Part shown: piece after piece, positions 1 through 7,270 of the stretch
Layout: each line of letters opens with the position of its first letter
Position numbering within the stretch: position 1 is the stretch's first letter
The notes under the pieces: model-generated
Told to the model about the DNA's origin: nothing
The model's input: the letters and a program-made list of their open reading frames with translations, nothing else
Database searches by the model: none
Program-made: the position numbers and the translations under genes
Assembly (NCBI RefSeq): GCF_900143095.1
Contig: NZ_FRDA01000007.1
Location: 249,803 to 313,802 of the forward strand
Source: Pseudomonas asturiensis
GTDB taxonomy: Bacteria > Pseudomonadota > Gammaproteobacteria > Pseudomonadales > Pseudomonadaceae
Length of the DNA stretch: 64,000 nucleotides
Reading direction: 5' to 3'

Positions 1-1
1 A

Positions 2-130
2 CATATCGACGCAAAGGGTAAGGTGTTCGTTGATCGTCCAAGCTGGAAATCGGTGCACTTGAAGACTTACGAAGACATGAACGCCCTGACCATCGCGCTC
101 AGGGACATGAACCTCAGTCGCGTCGAATAA
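2..130 (+). CDS. C-terminal 42 residues of an unidentified protein (5' end outside the window)
   Basis: An open frame enters from the left edge and ends at TAA 128-130. The visible tail is short, charged and ends in LSRVE; no motif identifies it. It converges on the LPS core operon, with 27 bases between the two stop codons. In other pseudomonads genes for LPS core decoration sit at this end of the waa cluster, so a role in the envelope is possible, but that is only inference from position. It is partial because of the window edge, not because of a visible mutation. Confidence 0.5.
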   Translation, partial: HIDAKGKVFVDRPSWKSVHLKTYEDMNALTIALRDMNLSRVE

Positions 131-157
131 CGCGACCCCCTGCCAGGACGAGACGGC

Positions 158-1603
158 TCAGGCCGGCTCGCCCTTCGGCAAGCGCTGCTCCAGCTTCTGG
201 TGCAGCGCGCTCTGCGCAGGCCAGTTGCGCATGAAGCGCGCCCGGTCGCGGGCAAACGCTGCCTCGAACGAGGCCCGGGAAGCATGCTGCTGCATCGCGT
301 CCAGATCAATCAGGGCCCAGCGCCCGTCCTGCCAGAACACGTTATGCCCCTTGAAATCACCGTGACTGATACGCTCGCGTATCAACTGCGCAAACAGCGT
401 GTCGAGTGCCTGCAACTCGGCCTCGGGCACATCGCCGGTTTCGACGTAAGGCGCAAAGCGTTCGATGATGTCAGGTCCCGGCAGAAACTCGGTCACCAGA
501 TACGCCTTGTTACGCAGACCCAGCACGCGTTTTTCCCGCACGGCCAATGGCTTGGGCGTCGCGATACCCAGAAAGGCCAGGCGGTTGGCTTCACGCCATG
601 AGTGCCAGGCGCGGCTGGGACGCCAGAAGCGCTTGAGCCAGTGACTGAAATGCTTGATGTTGTAACGCTTGATGACCAACGCACGGCCATTGACCTCGAC
701 CCGCCCGACACTCGCGGCTCCACCGGTCTTGTACAGATGACCCTCATCCAGCAACGCGTCGGCCTGATCCAGCACCGGCACCATAGCCGCTTCTTCTTCG
801 CGACGAATCGCCTGAAACACGGACGCGCTGTCCTTGACGCTGAACAGGCTGCAATCGCGCCCGGTCTTGTCGAGGAAATCCTTCAAGCGCCACGTGCGCA
901 GCTTGTCGATCTGCTTTTGCAGCGCTTCCATTGGCAGGCCATGCTCGGCGTTGCTCAACAGGTAATGCACCAGCAGTTCCTCGGTGAACGGCTCGAACGC
1001 TCGGGGCAACTGGGCGAAGAACACGCCGAGGTTTTCCAGAACCTTTTGCCGTGACAACGGCTGCCCGGCCTGTTCGGCACGAATGCCTGCGCCGTCGATC
1101 ATGTACAGCTGGCCGTCATGGCGCAGCAGGTTGTCCAGGTGCAGGTCCTCCTGCCACAGGCCTTTGGCGTGCAACCGGGCAATGGCCGAGAGCGCTTCAC
1201 CAAGCACGGTCTGCTGCTCATCACTCAATGGAGACTGGTCCTGCACCGCCGTCCAGGCATCCCCCAGGCTCGGCGCGTTTTCAAGAAACTCGAACAGCAG
1301 CCAGCCACCCTCGTCTTCCTGCAACCCGTCGGCCAGCAACCGTGGCGTGGTCACGTCCTGGTCAGCCAACAAGCGCACACCATGGAGTTCACGCTGAAAG
1401 TGCCGTGCGGCCTTGCTGCCGACCAGTAATTTGGCCAGCACTGTGCGACCACGCCAGACACCGGCACCTACATAACGCTGGCCTGGCAGCACGCGCAGCA
1501 GGGTCAACAGGGTCAGCTCGGCGCTGCCAGCAGCGTCGGCCAGGGTCAGGCTCATGGGCAGCTCGGGGGTGCGCCCGGCGTTCTTGAGGTCAGACAAACG
1601 CAT
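158..1603 (-). CDS. Bimodular InaA/LPS-kinase-like protein (PA5006-type), last gene of the waa operon
   Basis: 481 residues with two successive protein-kinase-like halves. The first carries a catalytic-loop-like WQEDLHLDNLL followed by MIDGAG (about residues 150-180). The second carries the canonical HGDFKGHNVF and LIDLDA (about residues 415-435). The neighbouring kinases of the cluster are single-domain and about 245-270 residues, so this looks like a fusion or internal duplication. The first loop has Glu-Asp in place of His-Gly-Asp, so that half may be weaker or structural. The ATG at 1603 overlaps the stop of the upstream gene by one base (ATGA), which fixes the start and implies translational coupling. 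From family knowledge such proteins act on sugars of the LPS inner core at the inner face of the cytoplasmic membrane; the exact substrate is not known to me. Confidence 0.8.
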   Translation of the reverse strand: MRLSDLKNAGRTPELPMSLTLADAAGSAELTLLTLLRVLPGQRYVGAGVWRGRTVLAKLLVGSKAARHFQRELHGVRLLADQDVTTPRLLADGLQEDEGGWLLFEFLENAPSLGDAWTAVQDQSPLSDEQQTVLGEALSAIARLHAKGLWQEDLHLDNLLRHDGQLYMIDGAGIRAEQAGQPLSRQKVLENLGVFFAQLPRAFEPFTEELLVHYLLSNAEHGLPMEALQKQIDKLRTWRLKDFLDKTGRDCSLFSVKDSASVFQAIRREEEAAMVPVLDQADALLDEGHLYKTGGAASVGRVEVNGRALVIKRYNIKHFSHWLKRFWRPSRAWHSWREANRLAFLGIATPKPLAVREKRVLGLRNKAYLVTEFLPGPDIIERFAPYVETGDVPEAELQALDTLFAQLIRERISHGDFKGHNVFWQDGRWALIDLDAMQQHASRASFEAAFARDRARFMRNWPAQSALHQKLEQRLPKGEPA

Positions 1604-2382
1604 CAGCGGGTCTCTTTCTGGTCACGATGGTGAAGGTCACGCTTGTGCTGGCCACGCTGGCCCAGACGTTCAGCCCAGGCACTGACCTGCTCACTGTCGG
1701 GGCTCGCTTGCAGGTAAGCGGCCAACAGCTCGCGCTGCTCGGCTTCGGTCCACATTCGGGCACGACGCAACAACGGCTCCAGATCCTTGACCCGATCACG
1801 CTTGCCAAAGATCACGGGACGGGTTTTTTCCAGGTCGATCAGTTGCGCCCGGTAACCCTGCTGGTCGGCCTGCAGGAAGATATGCTTGGGGTAGAAACAG
1901 CCATGAATCTGCCCTGCACCGTGAAGGGTGCGCGCCAGTCGGCCGCAGGCCTGCAGAACCGCACTGCGCGAGCGCGCACCCATTTCCGCCCAGCCCTGCA
2001 GCAACTCGTCCAGATCGCTCCAGCCATCCAGCGCACGGGTCATCAGAATCGCGCGACGCTCGCCATTGACCTTGCGCTCACCATAAAACGCTGCCTGCAA
2101 CGCAGGGATTCCCAGCGTCTGGTAACGGCTGATGTTACGAAATTCGCGCGAGAACGACGGCTCGCCAAACGGATGATGCAAGGTGTGCGTCAGGTAATTG
2201 CTCTGGCGCTTGAGGTAGAAGCCCTGGCCGTCCAGATCCAGCCGGAACACGCTGCTCCAGCCGCCACGCCCGGTGTTGGGCTCATCGACCGCGTCCAGTT
2301 GCAGGTTCCACAGTGACTCGAAATCGGTCAGGCCGTGGCGCTCCAGCAAGGGCTGATCGGCAGGGGCAATAAAAACGCTCAT
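1603..2382 (-). CDS. wapQ: LPS core kinase-like protein, WapQ type
   Basis: 259 residues, a small kinase fold of the InaA/Kdo-kinase group. The catalytic-loop region reads HGCFYPKHIF (about residue 165) with a DLEK metal-binding motif after it. The loop Asp of ordinary kinases is replaced by Cys here, as also happens in related WaaP-type enzymes. In Pseudomonas the WaaP, WapP and WapQ proteins are linked to phosphorylation of the two inner-core heptoses, which stabilises the outer membrane through divalent cations. It overlaps wapP by four bases upstream and the bimodular kinase gene by one base downstream, so it belongs to one polycistronic unit. The wapQ name is assigned by order and length; the family is firmer than the name. 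Confidence 0.75.
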   Translation of the reverse strand: MSVFIAPADQPLLERHGLTDFESLWNLQLDAVDEPNTGRGGWSSVFRLDLDGQGFYLKRQSNYLTHTLHHPFGEPSFSREFRNISRYQTLGIPALQAAFYGERKVNGERRAILMTRALDGWSDLDELLQGWAEMGARSRSAVLQACGRLARTLHGAGQIHGCFYPKHIFLQADQQGYRAQLIDLEKTRPVIFGKRDRVKDLEPLLRRARMWTEAEQRELLAAYLQASPDSEQVSAWAERLGQRGQHKRDLHHRDQKETR

Positions 2383-3113
2383 TCGCGTCCCTCGAAAAAG
2401 CTGACGACATGACGAATACGCTTTTTGTCAGAGGCGTTCAAACGCGCTCGCTGACGGTATTGCAGGTAGAAGCGCAGTCGCTGCGTGGCAGACAAATGGT
2501 ACTTGGCGACCTTATCCAGGCACGCCAGGTCCTTGGTAATGCGGTAGCGCAACATGAAGCTCCACCAGAACGCCCCGTTGGGGCAATCAATGAAGAACAG
2601 TCTGGCTTGATCGTCCACCAGCAGGTTGCGCCACTTCAAATCGTTATGGGTGAAGTGGTGGTCATGCATGATGCGCGTGCAGGATGCCAGTTGACGACTG
2701 ACGCCATCCACCCACGCCCTGTCGTCCAGCAGCGGATCCTTGCGCAGCGCCAGTGCAGACAAATCTTCGGTGTTCGGCAGCTCACGCGTGATCAATGCAC
2801 CCCGGTCATAGGCTGCGCCGTTACGCTCAAGGCCCCATGCCACCACCTCGGCCGTGGGAATGCCCCACTTGGCGAAACGCTTGAGGTTCTGCCATTCGGA
2901 CTTGACCCTGGGCCTGCCCAGATACCGGCGCAGACCTTTGCCAGCGCCTACGTAGCGCTTGACGTAGTAATTCACTCCATCGCGCTGCACCCGAATCACT
3001 TCGGACAGCGGATCACGGGTCAGGCGCTCGCCCTGCAACGCAAACACCGCATCCAGGCTTCCGAAGTCTTCAGTCAGAAAATCGTACGCAGGCTCCAGGT
3101 TCCAGCCCGCCAT
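2379..3113 (-). CDS. wapP: LPS core heptose kinase-like protein, WapP type
   Basis: 244 residues with a lipopolysaccharide-kinase (InaA) signature: the catalytic loop HNDLKWRNLL (about residues 156-165) and the FIDCPNG metal-binding segment. The length fits the remembered P. aeruginosa WapP. It follows waaP with a one-base overlap, a typical coupled start. Expected role: ATP-dependent phosphorylation of an inner-core heptose before the core is flipped and exported. The DCPNG in place of DFG is usual for this group rather than a defect. Function is inferred from family and operon position. Confidence 0.8.
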   Translation of the reverse strand: MAGWNLEPAYDFLTEDFGSLDAVFALQGERLTRDPLSEVIRVQRDGVNYYVKRYVGAGKGLRRYLGRPRVKSEWQNLKRFAKWGIPTAEVVAWGLERNGAAYDRGALITRELPNTEDLSALALRKDPLLDDRAWVDGVSRQLASCTRIMHDHHFTHNDLKWRNLLVDDQARLFFIDCPNGAFWWSFMLRYRITKDLACLDKVAKYHLSATQRLRFYLQYRQRARLNASDKKRIRHVVSFFEGRE

Positions 3114-3922
3114 CAGAGCGCATCCCCGTATCGCAATTTACGCTGATAAAGCTTGTCGGCCTTTTTATCCAGCCAGCCGAGCAGTTTCGCTTCCTTGACC
3201 AGTATGTCGCGCAACGGCTTCTGAAAATAACCCTTGAGAAAACGCAGTTTGTCGCGACGCGTCAGACCGATGTCCAGCGCCGAGAAGTACAGCGCCGCCA
3301 GGTCCTTGTTGCGCCAGCGCGGCGTGATGACCCGGCGGGTCTGGGCGCGATGCAGGTCGATGACCGATAGCCTGAAATCGTCGGCTGTGACCGGCTTGTC
3401 GGTGTGCAGCAGAAAGTGACAGATGTAGCAGTCGCGGTGGTTAACCCCGGCGCGGTGCATCATCCCGACCAGTCGCGCGACCTCGGCGATATACGCACGC
3501 TTGAGGCGCGGCTGCGGCGGCTCGTTGCGCCAGTTGATGCTGACGTCTTCCAGGCTGGTGGTCGGCGCCAGTTCTTCAGTGACGATGAATGAATGCTGCG
3601 CGGCCGGATTACTGCCGCGCTCGCCATAGGCCACGGCGGTCATGGTCGGCACACCGACTTCATGAAGGCGCTCGATAGCGTCCCACTCTTTACCTGCGCC
3701 CAGCACCGGCAATTTGGCGGTGACCAGGTTCTTGGCGATTTCGCCCCAGCCAATGCCGCGGTGGATCTTCACGAAATAGCCGCGCCCGTCGACTTCGGTG
3801 CGCAGGGTGCGGCGACCTTCGAGTTCGCGATACACCTCACCGCTCAGGGCCTCGACCTCGGCGAACGCATCGCGTCCCGCCCACAGGCTCTTGAACGGTT
3901 CAGCCAGGAACAGCTTCATCAA
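3113..3922 (-). CDS. waaP: LPS core heptose(I) kinase WaaP (RfaP)
   Basis: 269 residues, close to the usual 265-268 of WaaP. The first residues MKLFLAEPFKSLW are typical, and the active-site region HRDCYICHFLL followed by VIDLHRAQ is the WaaP form of the kinase catalytic loop and DFG equivalent. WaaP transfers phosphate from ATP to O-4 of heptose I of the core; in P. aeruginosa it is reported essential for core export and also as a self-phosphorylating tyrosine kinase. It overlaps waaG by four bases upstream and wapP by one base downstream. The first two codons are both ATG; the second is an equally possible start. Confidence 0.93.
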   Translation of the reverse strand: MMKLFLAEPFKSLWAGRDAFAEVEALSGEVYRELEGRRTLRTEVDGRGYFVKIHRGIGWGEIAKNLVTAKLPVLGAGKEWDAIERLHEVGVPTMTAVAYGERGSNPAAQHSFIVTEELAPTTSLEDVSINWRNEPPQPRLKRAYIAEVARLVGMMHRAGVNHRDCYICHFLLHTDKPVTADDFRLSVIDLHRAQTRRVITPRWRNKDLAALYFSALDIGLTRRDKLRFLKGYFQKPLRDILVKEAKLLGWLDKKADKLYQRKLRYGDAL

Positions 3923-5040
3923 TAGTGCTCCGCCAGAATCACATCAGCAGCGTGTTGCGGCATGCTGTAAAGGTCTGCCGTATCGGCAAATGCCAGACCA
4001 TTTCGGCCCCAGGCGCGGCGTGCGTCATCGTCCTCGAGCATGTCTGCCAGGTAACGATTGAGCTGCGCCTGCTCGAACGGCTCATCCAGCACCCGCCCGC
4101 AATCGGCCTCGGCGATGTAGTGCGCGTAGCCACACACTGCGCTGACCAGCACGGGCAAGCCCGCCACCAGTGCTTCAAGCAATACGGTGCCGGTGTTCTC
4201 GTTGTAGGCCGGATGAATCAGTACGTCGGCCCCCATCAGGAAACGCGGGATGTCACTGCGGCCTTTCATGAAGGTCACTTGATCGCCCAGCCCCAACGCA
4301 GCGCTTTGCAGTTGGAATACCTTGGGGTCGTCCTGACCGATTACAAACAGCCGCGTGCGTTTTTTGAGCGGCTCAGGCAATGCGGCCAAGGCCTTGAGGC
4401 TGCGATCCACGCCCTTTGTCTTGAAACCGGAGCCGATCTGCACCAATAACAGGTCGTTATCGGTCAGACCGAACTCCTGACGGAAACCTGCACGAATGGC
4501 CGGCGCATCAGGCGGCGCGCGGCGGTCCGGGGAAATGCCGGGCGGCAACAGATGAAAACGCGACAGCGGCGTGTCGTAATGCTTGATGAACAGCGGTTGC
4601 TGCACCTCGGAAATCATCAGCACCTGAGTCCTGGCGTCTTTGCCGAACACCGCTCGCTCGTAATCCGCAAAGTGGCGATAACGGCCCCACTTGCGGTACA
4701 GCGGGCTGCGCAGGTTCTGCGCCTTGTCTTCGAAGCAGCCGTCGGCGGCGTAGTACACGTCCAGGCCCGGCATCTTGTTGAAGCCAATCAGACGATCCAC
4801 CGGCCGTTTGGCCAGGTCCGCTGCCATCCATGCACTGAGCTTTTCATTGCGGCGATGGTTGAAGAAGGCCTTGACCGGCGCAACCAGCACCTCGAAACCG
4901 GGCGGTACGTCGCCTTCCCAGATCAGGGTGTAGACGCGAATCTGATGACCGCGCTGCTGGCACTCCAGCGCAATGCGCATGAAGTCACGTTGCAGTCCGC
5001 CGAACGGAAAGTATTTGTACAGGACGAAAGCCAGTTGCAT
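3919..5040 (-). CDS. waaG: LPS core glycosyltransferase WaaG (GT4)
   Basis: 373 residues starting MQLAFVLYKYFPFGGLQRD, the classic WaaG N-terminus with the GG loop that binds the nucleotide sugar. The C-terminal half has the GT4 features: IGSGFKTKGVDRSL and the E-x7-E motif ENTGTVLLE. The open frame extends 28 codons further upstream, but the ATG at 5040 shares ATGA with the waaC stop and gives the family N-terminus, so that start is chosen. In pseudomonads WaaG adds the first outer-core hexosamine to heptose II, whereas the E. coli enzyme adds glucose. It acts at the cytoplasmic face of the inner membrane between the heptosyltransferases and the kinases. Confidence 0.93.
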   Translation of the reverse strand: MQLAFVLYKYFPFGGLQRDFMRIALECQQRGHQIRVYTLIWEGDVPPGFEVLVAPVKAFFNHRRNEKLSAWMAADLAKRPVDRLIGFNKMPGLDVYYAADGCFEDKAQNLRSPLYRKWGRYRHFADYERAVFGKDARTQVLMISEVQQPLFIKHYDTPLSRFHLLPPGISPDRRAPPDAPAIRAGFRQEFGLTDNDLLLVQIGSGFKTKGVDRSLKALAALPEPLKKRTRLFVIGQDDPKVFQLQSAALGLGDQVTFMKGRSDIPRFLMGADVLIHPAYNENTGTVLLEALVAGLPVLVSAVCGYAHYIAEADCGRVLDEPFEQAQLNRYLADMLEDDDARRAWGRNGLAFADTADLYSMPQHAADVILAEHY

Positions 5041-6104
5041 CAGCCAGGTTCCTTTGCCAGCAACAGCGCGCCCAGTTGGCTCGCTACTCGCTCGGGATTC
5101 AAGCGAGTGAAGCACAGTGGCCACTCGCGTTTCAGGTCAAACCGGCGCTGATCGTCAGCGGTCGGCTGGTATGTGCATTTCTTCTGCAGGCACGGCGCGC
5201 AGCCTGGATAATCGGCCGCCAGATGCACCTGCGATTTGCCATAGGCCCCGGTCAGTACCGGGTTGGTGGGCCCGAACAGCGACACCGTCGGTACATCCAG
5301 CGCCGCCGCCAGATGGCCAATGCCGGTGTCCACCGCCACGCAGGCCTGCGCCTGGGCCAATACCCGCGCCACGCCCGCCAGATTAAGCCTGGGCAACACG
5401 TGCGCAGCGTCCAGCCCGTCGGCAATACGTTCGGCACGGGCTTTTTCGGCCGCATTGCCCCACGGCAGGCGCACTTGCAGGCCGCGAGCGACCATCAGTT
5501 CAGCCAGTTGTCGCCAGTACAGCTCAGGCCAGTGTTTGGTGTCCCACGTGGTGCCGTGCAAAAACAGGACGAAGGGTGCCAGAGGCGCTTCCTCCTCAGC
5601 TGTCGGATTTTTCAGCCCGTACTCGCCGATACCAGCCGGCACGCTGTAGCCCAATGCTTGTGCAAACAGCTGGCGCAGACGCTCGACCGCATGTTGTCCG
5701 CGTGCCACCGGATAAACCTGATCATAGAAACGACTGGCGACAGGCTCACGCGCCGAGTCACGGTCCAGCCCGGCCACCGGCGCATCGACGTAACGGGTCA
5801 GCCAGGCGCTCTTGAACAGACCCTGAGCGTCGATCACCAGGTCGTAACGCTGCTCGCGCAGCCGCGCCTTGAAGCCACGCCACTCGCCGCTTTTGAAGGT
5901 CTGCCACAGGTTCTTGCGCCAGCGGCGGATGGCCACCGGGATCACCCTGTCGACCGCCGGGTGCCAGGCGGGAATCTCGGCAAAGCCTTCTTCCACCACC
6001 CAGTCGAAGCGAATGCCGGGCAGCGCACGGGCCGCGTCGGTCAGCGCGGGCAAGGCATGAATCACATCGCCCAGCGAAGAAGTCTTGATCAGCAGTACCC
6101 GCAA
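5040..6104 (-). CDS. waaC: ADP-heptose:LPS heptosyltransferase I WaaC
   Basis: 354 residues, GT9 family. The start MRVLLIKTSSLGDVIHALPAL is diagnostic for heptosyltransferase I; the C-terminal domain has VAVDTGIGHLAAALDVPTV and SLFGPTNP, which bind ADP-heptose. The enzyme adds the first L-glycero-D-manno-heptose to Kdo2-lipid A. The gap from waaF is two bases, and the stop overlaps the waaG start. Loss of this step gives deep-rough LPS. Confidence 0.95.
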   Translation of the reverse strand: MRVLLIKTSSLGDVIHALPALTDAARALPGIRFDWVVEEGFAEIPAWHPAVDRVIPVAIRRWRKNLWQTFKSGEWRGFKARLREQRYDLVIDAQGLFKSAWLTRYVDAPVAGLDRDSAREPVASRFYDQVYPVARGQHAVERLRQLFAQALGYSVPAGIGEYGLKNPTAEEEAPLAPFVLFLHGTTWDTKHWPELYWRQLAELMVARGLQVRLPWGNAAEKARAERIADGLDAAHVLPRLNLAGVARVLAQAQACVAVDTGIGHLAAALDVPTVSLFGPTNPVLTGAYGKSQVHLAADYPGCAPCLQKKCTYQPTADDQRRFDLKREWPLCFTRLNPERVASQLGALLLAKEPG

Positions 6105-6106
6105 CG

Positions 6107-7141
6107 TCAGACGACCTCTACCGGAGTGCTGTCCAGACGGCCCAGCGCCTGAATCACTGCGCCAGGCTCAAGCAGGCGCATGCAGTTGTAATGGCCGAAG
6201 CGGCAGGTGCGGTCGAAGCATGGGCTGCACTCGATGCCCAACTGGACAATCTCGACCTCATCGGCCAACGGCGGGGTGAAGCCCGGCGAGGTGGAGCCGT
6301 ACACGGCCACCAGCGGGCGATTCAGCGCCGCGGCCACGTGCATCAGGCCGGAATCATTGGAGACCACCGAATCCGCACACGACAGCAGGTCGATGGCTTC
6401 AGCCAGCGAAGTCTTGCCGCTGAGGTTCACGGACTCTTCACGCAAGCCCGGGATCAGGTTCTCGCGGATGGTCTCGCCCACCGGATGATCCTTCTGCGAA
6501 CCGAACAGCCAGACCTGCCAGCCCTCGCGGATTCTGGCATCGGCGACTTGCGCGTAATGCTCGGCCGGCCAGCGCTTGGACTCGCCGAACTCGGCACCCG
6601 GACACAGCGCCAACACCGGGCGGTCCAGGCTCAGGCCGAACTTATCCAGCGTCGCATCGCGGGTCGCCGCGTCGATCTGCAGGCTCGGCTTGGGATACGG
6701 GCGCGGCAGTTCTGCGCCTTTGTCATAAGCCAACGCCATGAAGCGCTCGATCATCAGTGGATAACGTTGTTTGTCCAGGGTACGCACATCGTTGAGCAGG
6801 CCGTAGCGGAACTCGCCACGCCAGCCGGTGCGCTGCCTGATGCCGGCAAAGAACGGCACCAGCGCGGATTTGAGCGAATTGGGCAGCAGAATGGCCTGAT
6901 CGTACTGGCCGGCCAGCGACTTGCCGATGCGCCTGCGCGTCGCCAGTTCAAGGGCACCGTGGCCGAGCGGAAAGCTGAGCGCCGCGCGCACTTCAGGCAT
7001 GCGCTCCAGCAGCGGACGACTCCACTCGGGTGCCAGTACATCGATCTGGCACTCGGGATGACGCTGTTTCAGGCACTGGAACAGCGTTTGCGCCATTACC
7101 ATGTCACCGACCCAGCTAGGCCCAACGATCAGAATATTCAT
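6107..7141 (-). CDS. waaF: ADP-heptose:LPS heptosyltransferase II WaaF
   Basis: 344 residues, GT9 family. MNILIVGPSWVGDMVMAQTL is the WaaF start, and the C-terminal domain has VSNDSGLMHVAAALNRPLVA and YGSTSPGFTPPL. It adds the second heptose to the inner core. It is the first gene of the minus-strand operon. The 129 bp to glnE hold an AT-rich TATATAAAG near 7230 on the minus strand that could be a -10 region, but I see no convincing -35 element. In P. aeruginosa ilvE lies between waaF and glnE; it is absent here. Confidence 0.95.
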   Translation of the reverse strand: MNILIVGPSWVGDMVMAQTLFQCLKQRHPECQIDVLAPEWSRPLLERMPEVRAALSFPLGHGALELATRRRIGKSLAGQYDQAILLPNSLKSALVPFFAGIRQRTGWRGEFRYGLLNDVRTLDKQRYPLMIERFMALAYDKGAELPRPYPKPSLQIDAATRDATLDKFGLSLDRPVLALCPGAEFGESKRWPAEHYAQVADARIREGWQVWLFGSQKDHPVGETIRENLIPGLREESVNLSGKTSLAEAIDLLSCADSVVSNDSGLMHVAAALNRPLVAVYGSTSPGFTPPLADEVEIVQLGIECSPCFDRTCRFGHYNCMRLLEPGAVIQALGRLDSTPVEVV

Positions 7142-7270
7142 GCTTCATCCAAAAACGACCGGAAACGATCAGGGAGGCCGATCAGACTGCGTGACATGCC
7201 CACACAACCTGTCGCCTCCCTGTCATAGCTTTATATAGTGTTGTGCGATACCCACGGTGTCGCCACCGAC

